Below the pieces are notes generated by a model. It was not told the origin of the DNA. It made no database searches and was given only the letters and a program-made list of their open reading frames with translations. 64,000 nucleotides of DNA. It comes from Ctena decussata. Taxonomy: Eukaryota; Mollusca; Bivalvia; Lucinida; Lucinidae. The stretch is from the NCBI GenBank assembly GCA_963989385.1, contig OZ022498.1, positions 8,377,501-8,441,500 on the forward strand. Reading direction: 5' to 3'. Positions 46,066-57,361 of the stretch are shown piece by piece (position 1 is the first letter of the stretch; the number at the start of each line of letters is the position of its first letter). Made by a program: the position numbers and the translations under genes.

Positions 46066-46844
46066 AAATAAAATGTCTGTCGGACACAGATGTTGCCCCC
46101 ACGTTGTGTCTGACTTACCAACTCACTCCTTTGCCCCCACTTTTGTTCTCCAAAAAGGCATGTGCTCATCTTCATTCAAAGTATCTGTTTAAAACTTGTC
46201 ATTTTGTATAAGCAAAAGCTTGCAAAATTTCTACGTTTCTAAAATTGCAAAGTTTCAAATAGCTGTAATTTTTTCAGTATTTTGTTTCTTCGAAAAGGCT
46301 CGGAACGGCATTTGCACATCTTCAGTATGCTATAACAGTTAAGCAAAAATCACTAGAAAACTGTGCCCCGTGCCCTGTGTTGCGTATCAAGCCCCCCCAC
46401 CCCCCACCCCCCCCCCCCCACCCCCACTTCACCACCATCGCGAACCCGATAAATTTCTAAGCTTCAAAACACTTCAAATTCCTCTTAAATAAGAACACAC
46501 AAATTTTCAGTATGTCTGGAACATCTGTGCAAAGTTTCAAACTGATAACTTGAAAACTGTAGGAGGGGCTGATTATAAAAAGTTACCATGAAAATTTCAA
46601 AGTCAGCTAAGAATGTAATCTGTCAAAAATTGGGTTTTTTTTTCTCGTCAAAAAAGGCACATGCACGTCTTCGATATGCCTGTAATATATGCCTGTAATA
46701 TTTGCGCAAAGCTTCAAATTATTTGCTAAAACTATAAGAGGAGTCAATTATACAACCGTTTTAGGTGAGACGGACATACGAACGGACAGATAGACGGACG
46801 GGGGTGAAACATAATGCCCCCTGACTATCGTCACTGCAGCATAA
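46066..46844 (+). mobile_element. Helentron-like tandem-repeat element (TGCCCCC class), degenerate
   Basis: The hairpin TGTCTGTCGGACA is followed by GTTGCCCCC at the left. Degenerate units follow, then GACGGACATACGAACGGACA and the 3' hairpin remnant TGCCCCCTGAC...GCATAA. A C-rich tract is at 46390-46425. Confidence 0.7.
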
Positions 46845-47203
46845 TAAAGATATCTTTCAAATTTCCTACATTCATTTGACCTGGACAGAAACAGATAAAT
46901 GCGTAAAGGAACTACATTCACAACTGGTGGAAAAAGTTTGTCATAATAAGTTTACTTGATTTGAAATCAGCTAGGAAAATTGCATCTGTCACTAGCAAAT
47001 TTATCGAGTTTCGGCTATTTACAGACGTCTGTCACTAGAAAATTCAACGAATATTGGCTACTGACAGACGTCTGTCACCTGCCACTCTGTTTAAGTTATT
47101 CACCTGTAAAATGGTCTTGCCGCGTCTCTTAAAACTTCAGCTAACAAGTGACCCCAATCTCGACATTTAGGCGCAGCATGTCAACTGGAAGACCTTTCAA
47201 ATA

Positions 47204-47415
47204 CAGTCAACTCTCGATATCTCAAAGTCGAAGTTCATCCTCAACTAATGATATCTCAAAGTAAATTTTCTGTTTCCAGAAAATTTACTTTAAGATATCA
47301 TTAGTTTGAGATAACTGGAGTTGAAATGTAAGGCAAAATAGGAAATGTGTGCAAACTATGTTCTTTGATAGAAGTACTTTCAGATATAAGTGTTCGAGAT
47401 ATCGAGAGTTGACTG
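47204..47415. mobile_element. MITE with CAGTCAACTCTCGATATC ends
   Basis: Ends CAGTCAACTCTCGATATCTC / GATATCGAGAGTTGACTG; TA at the left. Same family as 4693-4905. Confidence 0.75.
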
Positions 47416-47519
47416 GAAGGAGGAAGTATACTTCCTTAGAATTTGTACGTAAACTGTAATGAAAACACCAAAAAAAAAACTGATTCGGCCGGGTAAATTG
47501 ATAATTGTACTATGGACGT

Positions 47520-47730
47520 AATCAAGTATAAAGAAAAAATGTTGTGAATTTTTTGTGGAGGTAATTTTACGCTTGTCTTATAAGCCTACATAATCAAGTA
47601 TAAAGAAAATATGTTGTGAATTTTTTGTGGAGGTAATTTTACGCTTGTCTTATAAGCCTACATAATCAAGTATAAAGAAAATATGTTGTGAATTTTTTGT
47701 GGAGGTAATTTTACGCTTGTCTTATAAGCC
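47520..47730. repeat. 72-bp tandem repeat, three units
   Basis: ATCAAGTATAAAGAAAA begins at 47521, 47593 and 47665. The units are nearly identical, so the expansion is recent. Confidence 0.85.
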
Positions 47731-47732
47731 TA

Positions 47733-47932
47733 GGGGAGAGTCGGGTAATTCGGACAGCGGGTAAATTCGGACAGTGACATTGTTTCCTTTATATGTCAAT
47801 TGTTTTGAACTAAAACAACAATAACTGGCCAAACACTGAAAATCCTGATGAGACGTCTCATCTGGATTATTAGTGTTTGCAATGGTATGTCCGAATTTAC
47901 CCTCCTCTCCGAAGTTACCCGACTCTACCCTA
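47733..47932. mobile_element. MITE with ~40-bp inverted ends, TA target
   Basis: GGGGAGAGTCGGGTAATTCG with GGGTAAATTCGGACA at the left is inverted at the right (TGTCCGAATTTACCC, GTTACCCGACTCTACCC). TA on both sides. It ends about 27 bp before the splice acceptor of the candidate exon at 47960. Confidence 0.7.
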
Positions 47933-47959
47933 TTGCAGAGTACTTTTATGTTGTTGCAG

Positions 47960-48021
47960 GACAGTCTACTACACAGTTTCCAAATGTTGCCTTCTTTGGA
48001 CGGGACCTTCATGTGATGTCC
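47960..48021 (+). CDS. Candidate exon A of second sushi-locus gene
   Basis: Acceptor GTTGTTGCAG, donor GTAAGTTT. Read from phase 1 it gives QSTTQFPNVAFFGRDLHVMS without stops and continues in frame into the candidate exon at 48241. Not a recognised domain; the joined pair ends in phase 2, which does not fit the phase-1 CCP exon directly, so an exon between them may be missing. Confidence 0.4.
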
Positions 48022-48240
48022 GTAAGTTTTTGTTGTTGTTTATTTTATGTGGGTCAATAGCTGATCCTGCAATGTTTACATGAACCGAGGGAAATTGTAA
48101 TCTGAATACCTTCAGCCCTCATTCTAAGTACATGAAGGTGAAATTTTACAGTTTGTGTCATCTGTTATAGAAAATCGCCTTAAATAATTTCTGTTTATCA
48201 AAAATAAACTCGTATATTCAACATCTATTCTATTTTCCAG

Positions 48241-48296
48241 TGTTTACAAGGTGGGGGATCACGTAGTTTTTGCTTCGATATGCTGCACGGAAAAAT
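48241..48296 (+). CDS. Candidate exon B of second sushi-locus gene
   Basis: Acceptor CTATTTTCCAG, donor GTGAGTG. In frame with exon A it reads CLQGGGSRSFCFDMLHGK. The two Cys suggest an extracellular disulphide-bonded segment (inference). Confidence 0.38.
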
Positions 48297-49375
48297 GTGA
48301 GTGAATCTTTGTTTATTTTATTCACTAACAGCATCGCCATTGTTCCGTTCAGGTTATCAAAACAAAAATATATGATTCCTCCACCCTGTTGACTCTAAAG
48401 CAAAAACGAATATAATCTTTACAAAATATACTGAAAGGATTAAAAAACTTCCACTTTTAATTGCTGGCTGCTGATCTGTTCACTCATGACAGTCTTGAAT
48501 ATTTAACGACAAAATGCTTGAAGTTGATAAAATTTACAGATCACGCAGTTTATTCGTTTCATTTACTTAAATGACGCCAGTAAAAGAGCGTTACGTCACT
48601 AAAATGCATAAGGCGATGCCGGCGTTATCTTATGCAACACTCTTTTCGGCCATTTCTTACTGTCTTAATATTGTGACGTCATCCATGTTGATTTGCAAGT
48701 AACATTGCGGATGATGCTGTCGCGCAAAGCTTATTACGGAGACGGCGTCCACGTTAGTTAACGTCATGACCTCTGGTTTTTAATCTAGGTTAGATGCTTT
48801 CCTGACGGTCTTTTGAGCTTCCTGTAAACAGTGCACGTCGTCTGAGATTTTAAATTGCCGTAATTAATACATAAAAATGTCATGCGACGTCACTTTTTGA
48901 AATTTCAGCATTTACCTGGCCCAAAACTCTGCGCCTGTTTGCGATATTTAGGCGCGGTAGGCTAAATAAAGCCGCAGACCGAGTTCAAACTTTTAAAATA
49001 CAATTTGATATTGTAAGAGAAATGTTTCATCAGATAACTGTATACATGAAGCCATTCATCTTGATGCAAACGGTACTAAAAGCACAAGGAGCACGTGCTT
49101 TTTCCTGACCGATTCGGTTGAACGATTTCAGATTCGATATATCGATATAATCAGGTATAAGGGGGTATATATGTTGTAAAATTTTGGTGGCCGTAGCTGC
49201 ATTTATTTTTGAGATATTCAGAATTAATGGGTGGAAGTTTTTAAATCCTTTCAGTATAGTATTGTTATTTGCGATTCAGCAATGAAATATAGATAAGTCG
49301 ACTTTCTCGTCGCCCGCAAGCCGTAACTTTATTCTTTATATATATGTAGCTGCATTGCTACATTGTCTTCTGCAG
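48297..49375. other. Intron or intergenic, no feature recognised
   Basis: No further exon, RNA gene or repeat can be supported. Confidence 0.35.
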
Positions 49376-49546
49376 CAATTTGTGGCGAACTGAATATCTC
49401 GAATGGCAATGTTTCAATATCCGATGGCGAAGATGAGATGACAGCAACCTACTCCTGTGACCTACATTATCAATTAACAGGAGGGGACACAAACAGATCC
49501 TGCACACCAGACGGTGACTGGGACGGACAGCCACCGTCCTGCGCTT
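49376..49546 (+). CDS. Sushi/CCP-domain exon of second locus
   Basis: A 171-nt symmetrical phase 1-1 exon between acceptor GTCTTCTGCAG and donor GTGAGTAT. It encodes ICGELNISNGNVSISDGE, ATYSCDLHYQLTGGDTNRSC and TPDGDWDGQPPSC. The four Cys, the Trp before the last Cys and the Tyr-Ser-Cys are canonical for a CCP module. It is not a copy of the exon at 2810: sequence and Cys number differ. The next downstream phase-1 exon is the duplicated terminal exon at 52282. Confidence 0.78.
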
Positions 49547-50830
49547 GTGAGTATATATTGTTAAAGGGGGGGTTCCACCCTATAGGAAATTTACATAGGG
49601 TCCTGCCCACGCACCGAATTCCATAATATTGTGCATAGTGATTGTCTAGGACATTACTATTTATGAAATATTTGCTGATCCATCTATTTTAATTGTTAAA
49701 TTACAACATTTTAATTGGATGGGATGCAAAAAAATAGGGGCACCCCAATTTCAAGCAGCCCAAAGCTGTAGGATTTTTTTTAATTTCTGACCCGTTTTAT
49801 TCTCAAAATGATTCCTAGTAATTTTTATTATGTCTGTACCCCGTTGGTATTCAAATGTATACCATAAAACTTTTCGTATTAACTTTTGTTTGCAGATGCT
49901 CCCAAATTTCAGCTCCATAAAATTTTTTGAACAAATTAAATTTTCGATTTGACTATGTTGCATTTCTTGTCAACCTTTCAAATAAATATGAAATTAGGCC
50001 ATACATGTGTAAATTATAATTATAAATTTTCTTGAAAATCGAAAACCGGTAACATGATTTTTGGAATGCTGCATGTTAACAGTTGAAAAAACTGTCCGGG
50101 GCAATACTGCCACATTTATGCATGGATTTCAAATTAATTGGGCACAGTTGTTCCTCTTCTCAATGAGTAGAAGTGCTATTCGAATCATTTGTTCAGGTTG
50201 GTTGAAGGTCAATGTCATTTTTGAAGGTCAAATGATACAATGGTCATAAATAGAGCTTGTCCAGACTATTTCTTCTATATTTACGGATAGATTTTAATAT
50301 AATTTGGCACAGTTGTCCTCCTTGATGAGTAGAAGTGTCAAGTGAAGAAGTTATTCTGGTAGGTCCAAGGTCAATGTCATACTAGAAGGTTAAATGATGA
50401 AACTGTTGAGCTTGTCCCAGCTATTACTTCTACATTTATGCGTGGATTTCAAAATAATTTGGAACCATTGGTCTCCTTGATGACTAAAAATGTCATATTA
50501 AATATTTATTCTGGTAGGTCCAATGTTGTATTTATTTTTCTTTATACACTGTCGAGTGGTCGGAGTTAATTTAGTTTTCCATTAGTAGATCAATATATCG
50601 GCATATGGAGCTTTTTATTATGATTGTAGTTTAGGTTACTATTAATAATACTAGAAAATGAATTTTTGTCTAACAAATCACCTCCATCTAAATCATGCAT
50701 TTTGTGACAATGTTACCGGTTTCCAAATTTCATGAAATTCCTCTACATATGGCCTATTTTTCAGGAAATTTCAAAGGTTGACACTGACTGGAACAAACTT
50801 AAATTTTAGAATGCTTTTCGTTTTTTAATA
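49547..50830. other. Intron with weak repeats
   Basis: At about 50110-50520 GTAGGTCCAAGGTCAATGTC and TTATGCGTGGATTTCAAA recur at about 140-160 bp, an old tandem repeat of two to three units. No gene is seen. Confidence 0.45.
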
Positions 50831-51143
50831 GTTTTAGTTTGGCATGAAGGTTGGGAGAGTTTGAATGAAAAGAATAATTTTGCAGCGTTTTTGAGCGTTA
50901 GAATCAAAATACTTCAGCTCTAGCAGTGAATTGTTGAGTAATAATTCACTGTTTGGAGGTCAGTTGTAAAGTCGATCACATCACGAGCGCAGAGCGTTCG
51001 TGATATACCTACTTACAACTGACCAACAAACAGTGAATTATTACTCAACAATTCAATGCTAGAGCTGAACTATTTTGATTCTAACGCTCAAAAACGCTGC
51101 AAAATTATTCTTTTCATTCAAACTCTCCCAACCTTCATGCCAG
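50831..51143. repeat. Long near-perfect inverted repeat (hairpin)
   Basis: Arms of about 115-120 bp (50831-50950 and 51022-51143) pair almost completely. Examples are GGCATGAAGGTTGGGAGAGT / ACTCTCCCAACCTTCATGCC and GAGTAATAATTCACTGTTT / AAACAGTGAATTATTACTC. The spacer of about 70 bp also contains inner pairing (GGTCAGTTGTAA / TTACAACTGACC). Confidence 0.9.
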
Positions 51144-51845
51144 CGCGTTCATGCTCCCGCCAATATTCTTAACTGTATCTAACGTAAATGTACCTTATTA
51201 TGGGGATTTTAAAAAGAAAAAGAGATGTTACACCGTCTAACGTCTCGAAACGTCACAAAATTATGTCAGTAATGCAAGTGACATCAGCAATTAGATTCAC
51301 ATGCCTCGAGACAGTGAATTGTTGCAGAATAAAACACGGTAACTTTCCATTGCTTCTATAAGGGCACTGTGTTAGAATAAAACTTAAGGTGAATGAATAC
51401 CACATGTATTCCGTTATAGGACAGAAGTTTGTTTTTGTTTTTTCGAAGAAAAAAAAAACTAACGGCAAAATGACACACACCTGATTTATATATTTCGGGT
51501 AATTTTGGGGAAAGAAAAACCTGTCTTATACCCAAATCAATTCATCTCCATATTTTCCTCCATTTTTTTTATCAGACACTACTTTTGCACTGCTTTTGCA
51601 GTTTAGTAATGCCTTCCAATTTAAAATTGTTCCACTCGAAAAGTGGTTTATTCTTGCAAGGACGAATTTATTCTGAGGGGAACAATTTTTTCCTTTTAAC
51701 AGTTGACTCCTATTGAGAAGGGTACAAAAATGAAAACGACAGTCAAGAAATTGTTTCCATTCACCTTAAGATTAACCTAGTAGGCACATAACACTGATAT
51801 AAGCCTAGCTAATTGTGCTTGTGGAGATCAGTTTTTTGTTGTTAT

Positions 51846-51855
<10 letters not shown>

Positions 51856-51876
<21 letters not shown>

Positions 51877-51878
51877 GG
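51856..51878 (+). repeat. Homopolymer run of 23 G
   Basis: Flanked by T-runs; equivalent to the G-runs at 3515 and 3710 in copy 1. Confidence 0.9.
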
Positions 51879-52281
51879 AGGGTTGCTTTTTTTTTTTTTT
51901 TTTTTGCAGAGCGGTTTTCCAACACCATTGCTCACAGTCAGCTTAATACGAGTGAAATATTCTTGAAAAGGCTAGCAAAACCCACCACCATTCCTTTGTT
52001 CCCTTGTTTGTTATGTTGCCTTCATGTTTTCATTCAGCCTTAAGGTAAATGGGTACACTCACACTGCCATGTTTGGTGTTTTTTTGCCAATTTACAAAGG
52101 GAAACCACTTTTGTGACTTCCTATCTGCTTCCAAGTCTGTTGTACCCTTCCAAAAAAGGTTTTCTCCTAAAGAAAAGAGGAGGAAATATTTCCAGTTAAC
52201 TCCTATTGAGAGAGGAGGCAAAAATGAAAATGGCAGAGTTGCTTCCCTTGAAAGTCTACCCAATCACCGTAACTTCTACAG

Positions 52282-52487
52282 TTCCAGTGGAATCAGAAGA
52301 AGAAGCATTGATTTACCATCGAGAAGCAATATCACCTTGGTTCCCATCATGTGATGTTGATGTTTTGCTGGATCCAATCAAACAACATTATATTGATGTT
52401 CTGAAACAGTCTGGTGAACTTAGTTCCTACTGTCACAAGTACCCAGAGGAATGTCATGCTGATAATGTTGCTGTTGACTGTGAATAA
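52282..52487 (+). CDS. Terminal coding exon of sushi gene, copy 2
   Basis: Same acceptor and phase as 4133-4338, with TAA at 52485-52487. Two replacements relative to copy 1 (FRSC to FPSC; CQAD to CHAD) against several silent changes. It can splice from the phase-1 CCP exon at 49376. Confidence 0.68.
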
Positions 52488-52815
52488 AATCTACTACAGG
52501 ATGTATCATGACAATGTTCCTGATAGCACTCAATCTTGAAACACTGTCATTTCAATTGTTGGTGCAATTTTGTTACTTCCACAATGAAATGTTGTTGTTT
52601 CATGACTTTGCATTGACACTGGACTTTTGGTGAGACCATGTTTCAAGATTTTAAATTGACACTGATGTACCTTTGTTCAAGAAGTTACTGTTATGCTTTT
52701 GTTTCTATATCAAAGAACTGCTTTGATACTGTTATGACATGTCAACATACAATGTTGACACAGCCTTTTTGCCAATAAGGTGACCCTTTGGTGTGTTTTC
52801 TTTGTAATAAAAACA
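52488..52815 (+). other. Probable 3' UTR of sushi gene copy 2
   Basis: Homologous to 4339-4690, including the GTAATAAAAAC signal near 52805. Confidence 0.5.
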
Positions 52816-52817
52816 AA

Positions 52818-53022
52818 CAGTCAACTCTCGATATCTCAAAGTCTAAATGTATCCCAAACTACTGATATCTAAAGAAAATTTTCTGGTCCAGAAAAATTTC
52901 TTTGAGACATCATTAGTTTGAGATATCCAGAATTGAACTTTAAATAAAAACAGGAAATGTGTCCAATCTATAATCTTTGATATAACAGGGACTTTCAGAT
53001 ATCAGTGTTCGAGAGTTGACTG
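52818..53022. mobile_element. MITE with CAGTCAACTCTCGATATC ends (copy 2)
   Basis: Duplicate of 4693-4905; right TA at 53023-53024. The right end has lost part of the GATATC block. Confidence 0.75.
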
Positions 53023-53182
53023 TACATGTATATCATTGCTGTGTGTACTAATAATTCAATCCATGAAGACTAAAATAATATTTTAATGGTGAAGGGCTGT
53101 TATCGTAAATAAAAACATTCATCAGCTGGAAATACAGTTATCTGCAAATAGTGAAGATTTTTACAGGTCATAAAATCATGTA

Positions 53183-54024
53183 CAGGCGACTCTCGTTAAC
53201 TCAACTATGCATAACTCGATACTATGACTTACCTCGAAGTGACAGCCCGGTCCCGTCATTTTACCCTATATATTATTGCACTTCAACTACGCATAGCTCG
53301 TACTATGGTTTACTTGAAATTACTGATAACTCGAAACGAACTTTCAGCCTGAGTTGATATGCGTAACTCGAAATGTTTTTTCAGTTTAGAAAAAAATAAG
53401 AATGCAATCATCATTCTGTTTACATGCTTTACAGCATAGGTCAAGATCGATGATGAGTACCTAGAACAAAGGAACAATTTAATCTTACCTATTTTCATCC
53501 CGTCCTAGATAAAAATGCAGTCATTAAAGTCCATATTGGAATTACTTGTCCTCATTAAATGTAATAATATTGTTGGATCAGTTGGTCAACAAAAGATTAC
53601 ACAACCACGTGCGTGACACTATTAGCAAACAACTCATAGGTATTACGCCCCGTAATTACTCTAAGAGTTGACACACGGTATACGGCCTCTGGTGTAAAAT
53701 AAGCGGTCTCGTTTGATCACTTGTCAATTAAATTGCCTTTAATGGGTTAACAATAACTGTAAGTTGCTGTGAAATTTTAAGATGATCTTCTCATAATTAG
53801 TGTCAATTTGAGCAAATTCGTTGATCAAGTAGATTAAAGGTTGTGCGCCTACCGGGACACATGGGGGGACATCATAGCTCCCGAAAAGATTCTTAACACA
53901 GCTAAGATAAACTCCTGGCGCTCACACCTACTGTGTTAGCTATGATGTCATGATTTGGTTAGCTCAAAGTACTGATAACTCAAAATGATTTGCTCAGTTT
54001 CCTGGAGAAAACGAGAGTCACCTG
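53183..54024. mobile_element. 842-bp element with CAGGCGACTCTCGTTA ends, TA target
   Basis: Left CAGGCGACTCTCGTTAACTC and right AACGAGAGTCACCTG are inverted, with TA at 53181-53182 and 54025-54026. The empty site CATGTACC is in copy 1 (5052-5059). No transposase frame is visible, so it is a large non-autonomous relative of pogo/Tc1-type elements (inference). Confidence 0.75.
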
Positions 54025-54296
54025 TATCTATTTTTCAATTGTGAGATTGAGGTTAGGTTTTGCCCTTTCAAAACAGTCCCATGAACCTAGATCCAACTTA
54101 TAAGATGGATCTAGATATTTGGGATTGTTTAAGAAGAGATAAACCAACCTCATGGCAGAATTTCATTAGACTGATTTTGATATTTGGAGCGCTCTAGAAA
54201 TTGGAAACACTGTCTTATAGCCAAATTAATACGGTATTTTTTCAAGTAGACTATTCCAAAGTTCAGCAACCACAAAAACAATATATGCTGAACAAA

Positions 54297-54452
54297 CTAG
54301 AAATGTGTCCATACGACACAGATGCCCCCGCCTAGTGCCCTAGGTAAGATGGCGCATTGTTTAAGGTACTGGCACTGTGGTACATGTTTTATTGTTTTCC
54401 TTGGGCAGATGTATTGTGCTTCTTGGATCAAGAGAAGTGTGTATGTGTGTAT

Positions 54453-54488
<36 letters not shown>

Positions 54489-55704
54489 ACAAACAGAAAC
54501 CATTATTGTATGTAATGAAGTCAAAAAAGGACCATAACTCCCACAATAATCACCGTATTTTGCCCAACATCAACTTGACCTGATGATTATATACTTGTGT
54601 ATGAAATATGAATTCAAAACACCAATGCTTTCAAAAGATATCGAACGGAAACCGTTTCTTCATACAAAATGAAGTTGAAAAAGGGCCATAACTCCTACAA
54701 TAATCGACAGATTTTGCCCAACATCAAACTTGGCCTGTATTATATTATTATATACCTGTGTATAAAATATGAATTCAAAACACCAATGCTTTCAAAAGAT
54801 AATGAATGGAAACCATTTTTTCACAGAAACAGAAGTCAAAAAAGGGCCTTAACTTCCACAATAATCGACGGATTTTGCCCAACATCGAACTTGACCTGTA
54901 TTTTATGATTATATACCTGAGTATAAAATATGAATTCAATACACCAATGCTTTCAAGAGATATTGAATGGAAACCATTCTTTCATACAAAATAAAGTCGA
55001 AAAACTCCAACAATAATTGACGGATTTTACCCAACATCAAACTTGACCTGTATTTTATGATTATATACCTGTGTATATAATATGAATTCAATACACCAAT
55101 GCTTTCAAAAGATATCGAACAGAAACCATTTTTTCACAGAAACAGAAGTCGAAAAAGGGCCATAACTCCCACAATAATCGACGGATTTTCCCCCAACATC
55201 AAACTTGACCTGTATTTTATGATTATATACCTGTGTATGAAATATGAATTCAATACACCAATGCTTTCAAAAGATATTGAACGGAAACCATTTTTTCATA
55301 GAAACAGAAGTCGAAAAAGGGCCATAACTCCCACAATAATCAACGGATTTTGCCCAACATCGAACTTGACCTGTATTTTATGATTATATACCTGTGTATG
55401 AAAAAATATGAATTCAATACACCAATGCTTTCAAAAGATACTGAACGGAAACCATTTTTTCATAGAAACAGAAGTCGAAAAAGGGCCATAACTCCCACAA
55501 TAATCGACGGATTTTACCCAACATTGAACTTGACCTGTATTATATGAATATATAGCTGTGTAAGAAATATGAATTCAATACACCAATGCTTTCAAAAGAT
55601 ATTGAACGGAAACCAATTTGTACGTACGTACGTATGCTACGCTACGTATGTACGGACAGGGGTGATACTATATGCCCCCCCCATTTTAAATGGCCGGGGC
55701 ATAA
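54297..55704 (+). mobile_element. Helentron-like tandem-repeat element (TGCCCCC class), private to copy 2
   Basis: Starts CTAGAAATGTGTCCATACGA with a GTGTC..GACAC hairpin and GATGCCCCC. Seven or so units of about 160 bp follow (anchor CCAATGCTTTCAAAAGAT), then ACGTACGTACG and the 3' hairpin GCCCC...GGGGCATAA. Empty site GAACAAAGAACG in copy 1 near 7049. It contains a run of 35 G at 54453-54487. No gene. Confidence 0.85.
54453..54487 (+). repeat. Homopolymer run of 35 G
   Basis: Uninterrupted G tract in the 5' part of the element starting at 54297. Confidence 0.9.
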
Positions 55705-55823
55705 AAACATTTTTATGATTCAATTTGTTTTATTGTACCATTCAGTTTCAGTCTGAAAACAACAAATATGTTGCTGTTCCCATTCTCATAAAGAGGTTCC
55801 CCAGGAGGCTCAAAAGAACCTGG

Positions 55824-55973
55824 GTTCAAGGTTATAAAACTTGAGAATAATCTAAAATTCAAAATAAAGCACACTGACTGGCTGCTTCCGAGCATGTGCT
55901 TTACATGCTCGGAAGCAGCCAGTCAGTGAGCTTTATTTTGAGTTTGAGAATGTATTCAAGTTTTATAATCTCA
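55824..55973. mobile_element. 150-bp hairpin element with 8-bp target duplication
   Basis: Near-perfect arms (CTGACTGGCTGCTTCCGAGC and its inverse) meet at a CTTTA-like loop. GAACCTGG / GAGCCTGG flank it. Copy 1 has a single GAACCTGG near 7168. The 8-bp duplication suggests a hAT-type origin (inference). Confidence 0.75.
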
Positions 55974-56053
55974 GAGCCTGGTACTGGGAAAACAGCAAAT
56001 AAGTAGTGATATAAGGTTTTATAGTAACAAAATCCATACGAGATTGGTTTATT

Positions 56054-56265
56054 GAAAATATCTTAAAGCATCAAAAAAGCAGACAACAAAAAAATTATGT
56101 TTGCATAATTTCAACAGCTGTTTCCTCTCAAGCTAAATCATAAAAAGAATTCTAAGTGTAGATCCAGATGAGGTGGTTCATTATGAGCTACCTGATCTGG
56201 ATCTATGCTGTTTGCAAATTCAGCTCTTTCATATTTTGCACTTTTAAATAAATTGTTAATGATTT
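56054..56265. mobile_element. Degenerate TTAA-type MITE (copy 2)
   Basis: Duplicate of 7490-7712. Confidence 0.5.
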
Positions 56266-57118
56266 TTTTTTTTTTCAGAAAAGTTCTCTCATTTCTTGAT
56301 ACAAACAAGTGCTGTGCTAACAAAGGCTAGTCACAACACGTTTTACGCAGCATGCACTAAAATGATATCATCTTATCCATAAAACCCCCCGGCTTTGATA
56401 TCAAATTTTAGACAAAGTTTTGTGAAAAACCTTAATAGTGTGAAAATGAACTGTATCTTTCATGGAAAGGTCGAAACAAAAGACAATGAAACATTTTTCT
56501 ATTGCATATTACTTTACGCCATTTCAGACATATGCAAATGGTGAATGTACAGATCAGTCTGTGCTGATACAAGGTCTAATCATAGTCTCAGAAAACTGAA
56601 CATGCTCTGACCAGACTGCTCCGATCAGACAGCTCAAGATATGCCAGAGTATTTAATGATCATGTGAAATAAATATTTCTTACTTCTCCATCACAACAGA
56701 GTGCTGTTGCGTCTCATTTTGAAGCACTTGTAACCCCCTTTTTCATGCTCCAGATAAGAAGACTAAATACTGTGGGATAATTTTTCTCTCTTTCCAAAAA
56801 ATGTATGTCCCAGCTAGCCCATGCTGTATTCCCAATCTGTATGTAAAACAGCATATTTTGGTGAACTTTTCATACAAATCTGTCAACCACAAAGTCACAG
56901 ATGTTTAGCTGTCCAATCCTAGAGCAATTCACATATCAGTTATATGTCTTTCAATCATTTAATGTAGTAGACTGTGTACATAAATTGTGTCCTTATTCTT
57001 GCCAAAAATGATGCCGAAACTTTGCCCACAAGTAGTCTACCCAGCATCCCTCTGTCTGAAATCCTAGCAGGAGCACTAGATATGGCCTGGCATTAAAACC
57101 ACTTCAAAAAGATCATTT

Positions 57119-57354
57119 GAGCCGTGACACGAGAAAACCAACAAAGTGCTTGTGCGTCCAGCACAGACACAGATCAGCCTGGGCGTTCGCCCAGTCTGAT
57201 CAGAGTCTTTGCTGTCTGCGTGGAGGTAGCTTAGACTCTTAGCTACCATTTAAGCTCTTAGTGAAGAGTCTGATCAGACTGGGCAGATGCCCAGGCTGAT
57301 CTGAGTCTGCGCTGGTCACACAACCACTTTGTTGTTTTTCTCGTGTTGTGGCTC
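57119..57354. mobile_element. GAGCC-type MITE (copy 2 of 9112)
   Basis: ATTT at 57115-57118 and 57355-57358; shared with copy 1. Confidence 0.85.
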
Positions 57355-57361
57355 ATTTTAA

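Noticed and set aside
54297..55550. Plus-strand frames repeating NNRRILPNI
   Set aside because: Translation of the roughly 160-bp tandem units; not conserved as protein.
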